This document shows positions 61,401 to 64,000 of a DNA stretch of 64,000 nucleotides, one piece after another. Under the pieces are notes generated by a model. That model searched no databases, was not told the DNA's origin, and saw nothing but the letters and a program-made list of their open reading frames with translations. Numbering within the stretch: the stretch's first letter is position 1; each line of letters begins with the position of its first letter. A program made the position numbers and the translations under genes. The stretch spans positions 23,279 through 87,278 of the forward strand of contig CASEKR010000030.1 of assembly GCA_949288585.1 (NCBI GenBank), read 5' to 3'. This stretch comes from an uncultured Bacteroides sp. (GTDB lineage: Bacteria > Bacteroidota > Bacteroidia > Bacteroidales > Bacteroidaceae).

Positions 61401-61856
61401 ATGATACAGATTCAGAGATACTGCGAATGGCTCCTTGAACTGAAGGAGCGTGTGAACCAGGCCGTTAAAGGCCCACAGATTGACGGCATCGCCCTGGCCG
61501 TCCACGAGGGGCACATCATCCGCAAGCTGCGCGACCGCCGGGGCATCATCCTTTGTGCCAAGTATCCCGACATGCAGGTCAAGGGCGCGGCGGACGCCTT
61601 CAGCACGGACAACCAAGTCCTGCTCTTCCTCCTGGAGAAAGTACCCAGCGGCCAGCAGACGGACGAAGACGAACTACTGCACTACCAACTTATGCAGCGC
61701 CTCATGACCGCCCTGCGCGAACGGCTGTGGGACGGCAACCTGCTGTGCGACGAATCCATCCGCCTGACGACAGACCTGACCATCGAGTGGGAGTATGACA
61801 TCTTCGGCGGATGGAATGGCCTCTCCGTCTCGTTCAAATTGGAGGACTTCGATTAA
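61401..61856 (+). CDS. Unknown tail-region protein, 151 residues
   Basis: A CTACTAACTACTGACTACT leader precedes the start. The protein (EWLLELKERVNQAVKGPQID, later IRLTTDLTIEWEYDIFGGWN) is similar in size to tail completion proteins. Assignment is tentative. Confidence 0.58.
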   Translation: MIQIQRYCEWLLELKERVNQAVKGPQIDGIALAVHEGHIIRKLRDRRGIILCAKYPDMQVKGAADAFSTDNQVLLFLLEKVPSGQQTDEDELLHYQLMQRLMTALRERLWDGNLLCDESIRLTTDLTIEWEYDIFGGWNGLSVSFKLEDFD

Positions 61857-61908
61857 CCATCCCCTACTAACTACTATCTACCGACTACTAACTATACTGA
61901 CTACCGAC

Positions 61909-63801
61909 ATGACCGAACTCTACATCGACGGCGTTTCCGTTGCCCTTTCCAAGGATTTCAGCATCCAAGTGAAGCGTGAGAACCCGCTGTTCACCAAGAA
62001 CGGCGAATACACCTACGACATCACCCTTCCGCTGGCAGACCCGACCAATGCGGAACTGTACAAACACCTGAACCGGCTGAACTCGGTGCAGGAGGTCGCC
62101 ACTAAACGCCACGCCGTACTCCTGGCCGACAACCGCGTCTACTGTAACGGAACGGAAGTCATCACCGGCTGGACGGACAGCACGGTGGCGATACAAATCG
62201 CGTCCGGAAACTCGGAACTGAATTACGTCATAGGGGATGACTTGTTGATCTCCTCGTTGGACGGGATGCCGGAAACATCCGCTACCCTGGATAAGGATAC
62301 CCAAGACAAAGCCATCGCCTGTACTTATCCGGATACAGATTTCTGTATCTCAACCGTAAGGGATGCCGGGACAGATATACTATACAATTATATGAAGGTG
62401 GCATACGACGAAACCAGCGATTCGTTGGTCACTTCGGTCTCCGACTATCTTCCTCAGCCTTATTTGTGTGCCTATATCCGCGAGTTGATGCGGGCTTTAG
62501 GTTACTCCCTTGTGCAGAACCAGCTTGAAAGCACTGCTTACAAGATGCTGTTCATCTGCAACACGTATTCTTTTAAGTGGAACGAGATCCTTCCGGGATG
62601 GAAAGTCATAGACTTCTTGGAACAGATAGAAAAAATGTTCAACGCGTCCTTCGTGATTGACAACCGGAAGAAGACTGCACGCCTGTTGCTGAACAATAGC
62701 TACTTCTCCGGGCAACAATCTGTACACATCTCAGAAGTGATCGACGCTTATGAAACGGAAATAGAGGAAGAGAGTGGACTGGTAGATTATGCCAAGACCA
62801 GAATAAGCTATAATGTCGAAGATACTGACTACTGGAGGTTGAACGCTCTTCCGGACGGGTACCTGAAGCAAGCGAATGTCGTGAAAATCCCGGAAGACTA
62901 CAAACCGGAGTTGGAAGAGGTAACACGGATTGTCAATTACATAGACGAATATGCCCCGGATGATTATAAGACCCTGTACTATACGGATACCCCGGATGAT
63001 GGGCTATTCCTGCATGTATATCAGCCTTCCGGTGGAAGTGTCGTCACAAAGTACATCTGTTGGGTGGATCGGTTTGCGCCTGTCAACAGGGAGGCAGAAG
63101 AAGAATTGGCGTTAGAAATAGTGCCAGCCCGGATGGAACATTACAGTTTCCCCACAGTAGGAGTGCCGACTCCGGAGGGGGAAAGCCAGGTGCCCTATGC
63201 AGTGTACATTCCCGTGGTTGAGTCAGCCAGTTATGACGATGACCCGAATGCAGGCAATGAAGGGTTGGAACAGATTCTTAATTGGACGGATCCCAGTGAA
63301 GCCACGGCAAGCAATATCCATGTGGCATTCTATACAGGGGGCGAGGAAGGAACATTGGAAGCGAACAACAAGGTCTATACCTTCGAGAAGATATCAACCC
63401 ATATAGATAAGTACGATAACGCTGGTATCCTGGCGTACAAATCAGGATATGCTTTTTTGCCTAACATGGAATTGGAAGGCTGTTCTCTCCGCCCGTTGGA
63501 TCTAAAGAAAAACTTCTACGATGGCAATTATGACATCGCTTACACCAAGGCAATCAAGGTGCAGAGTTACGACCCCAACGTGTATGACCCCAACCGTGTG
63601 TTTGAGATCCGCAACCGCCGCTACGTCTGCAAGGAGATGGAGTTCACGCTGGACACTAACGGACGCAAGGGGGCATGGACCGGCACGTTCTATCCCATCA
63701 AGATAAGCGACACGGAGGCCGATGCGCGCTGGATCCTGACGGACGGCAAGTGGCGCGACGGCGGCGTGTGGCTGGACAACGGGAGGTGGCTGGACGAATA
63801 A
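61909..63801 (+). CDS. Large tail-associated protein with mosaic composition
   Basis: The start at 61909 (MTELYIDGVSVALSKDFSIQ) follows another CTACTA-type leader. The 630-residue protein has GC-rich ends and a visibly AT-richer middle (about residues 100-540). The C-terminus (NRVFEIRNRRYVCKEMEFTL) looks structural. The changed middle may be an exchanged receptor-contact domain. Confidence 0.65.
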   Translation: MTELYIDGVSVALSKDFSIQVKRENPLFTKNGEYTYDITLPLADPTNAELYKHLNRLNSVQEVATKRHAVLLADNRVYCNGTEVITGWTDSTVAIQIASGNSELNYVIGDDLLISSLDGMPETSATLDKDTQDKAIACTYPDTDFCISTVRDAGTDILYNYMKVAYDETSDSLVTSVSDYLPQPYLCAYIRELMRALGYSLVQNQLESTAYKMLFICNTYSFKWNEILPGWKVIDFLEQIEKMFNASFVIDNRKKTARLLLNNSYFSGQQSVHISEVIDAYETEIEEESGLVDYAKTRISYNVEDTDYWRLNALPDGYLKQANVVKIPEDYKPELEEVTRIVNYIDEYAPDDYKTLYYTDTPDDGLFLHVYQPSGGSVVTKYICWVDRFAPVNREAEEELALEIVPARMEHYSFPTVGVPTPEGESQVPYAVYIPVVESASYDDDPNAGNEGLEQILNWTDPSEATASNIHVAFYTGGEEGTLEANNKVYTFEKISTHIDKYDNAGILAYKSGYAFLPNMELEGCSLRPLDLKKNFYDGNYDIAYTKAIKVQSYDPNVYDPNRVFEIRNRRYVCKEMEFTLDTNGRKGAWTGTFYPIKISDTEADARWILTDGKWRDGGVWLDNGRWLDE

Positions 63802-64000
63802 ATAAATAAATGAAGAATCGCGCTGGCGCAAAATGAAGAATCCCGTTAGCCACGTTCCCTGCCGCCACACGCCAATTCTTCATTCATCATTCATCATTAA
63901 CCATTACTACTGGTGCAATAAAATCGCACAGGTTTAAATGTCATCAAATAAAGTGCGTTCTTTGACATTTTGGTTTGAAATGATTGAATCGTCCTGTTTG
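63802..64000. other. Non-coding right edge
   Basis: It contains AATGAAGAATC direct and ATTCTTCATTC inverted words and then AT-rich sequence (GTTCTTTGACATTTTGG near 63957). No gene is visible before the window ends, and the element continues beyond. Confidence 0.5.

Noticed and set aside
35054-64000. Diversity-generating retroelement, retron or Mu-like transposition genes
   Set aside because: I found no reverse transcriptase, no MuA/MuB-like protein and no template/variable repeat pair in the window.

Overview
The window comes from a Bacteroidales genome. Promoters throughout follow the Bacteroidetes pattern (a TAnnTTTG -7 box with a TTG-type -33 box about 19-20 bases upstream), starts rarely have a Shine-Dalgarno sequence, and the gene content (type-B L31, DUF4199, a Bacteroidetes-type PurF-like protein, TIGR01201-like HU proteins) fits. 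I cannot name the species.

Chromosomal part (1 to about 34.6 kb). The minus-strand his operon (hisG-hisD-hisC) has a readable attenuation leader: promoter, 16-residue His-rich leader peptide, then a terminator hairpin. Next come aroA, a TerB/DnaJ protein and an HU-like gene, separated by three large clusters of a dispersed repeat in opposing orientation. The plus strand then carries a metal ABC permease, tsaE, an Imm17-like protein, yraN, birA, a MATE transporter, a copper ATPase with a broken N-terminal domain and a fused C-terminal copper-binding domain, and a 2-oxoacid:ferredoxin oxidoreductase operon. tadA lies opposite. Further along are fba, an endonuclease/phosphatase-fold lipoprotein, L31, a beta-helix protein, gcvT-pepT-purF-like, fluC, a small-SRP-RNA/tRNA-Thr pair, and a plus-strand run (DUF4199, GtrB-like transferase, two envelope proteins, mntP, apbE, queD, queE).

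Phage-like element (about 34.6 kb to the right edge and beyond). It has a divergent repressor/early-gene switch with an inverted operator, small early genes, a 1074-residue primase-helicase, and virion genes. The order is unusual: S49 protease and capsid (43-46 kb), then a Stealth-like sugar-phosphotransferase, a PLD-motif protein and the large terminase (49-51 kb), and the portal only at 57 kb, after an accessory island at 51.3-57.1 kb. The island holds a phage HU-like protein, an antirepressor, a membrane protein and a lipoprotein, a DUF4160/DUF2442 pair with a palindromic operator filling the promoter spacer, and three structured transcribed elements. Two of these are related RNAs whose stem sequences differ but stay complementary, and whose 3' stem strand can alternatively pair with the start of the next gene. 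No integrase, lysin or transposase lies in the window.

Two genome-wide patterns stand out. Seven intergenic tandem arrays have unrelated sequences but nearly all the same 22-base period (one 23, one 11), and one sits in the leader of each HU-like gene. Many phage genes are preceded by low-complexity, G-poor leaders.
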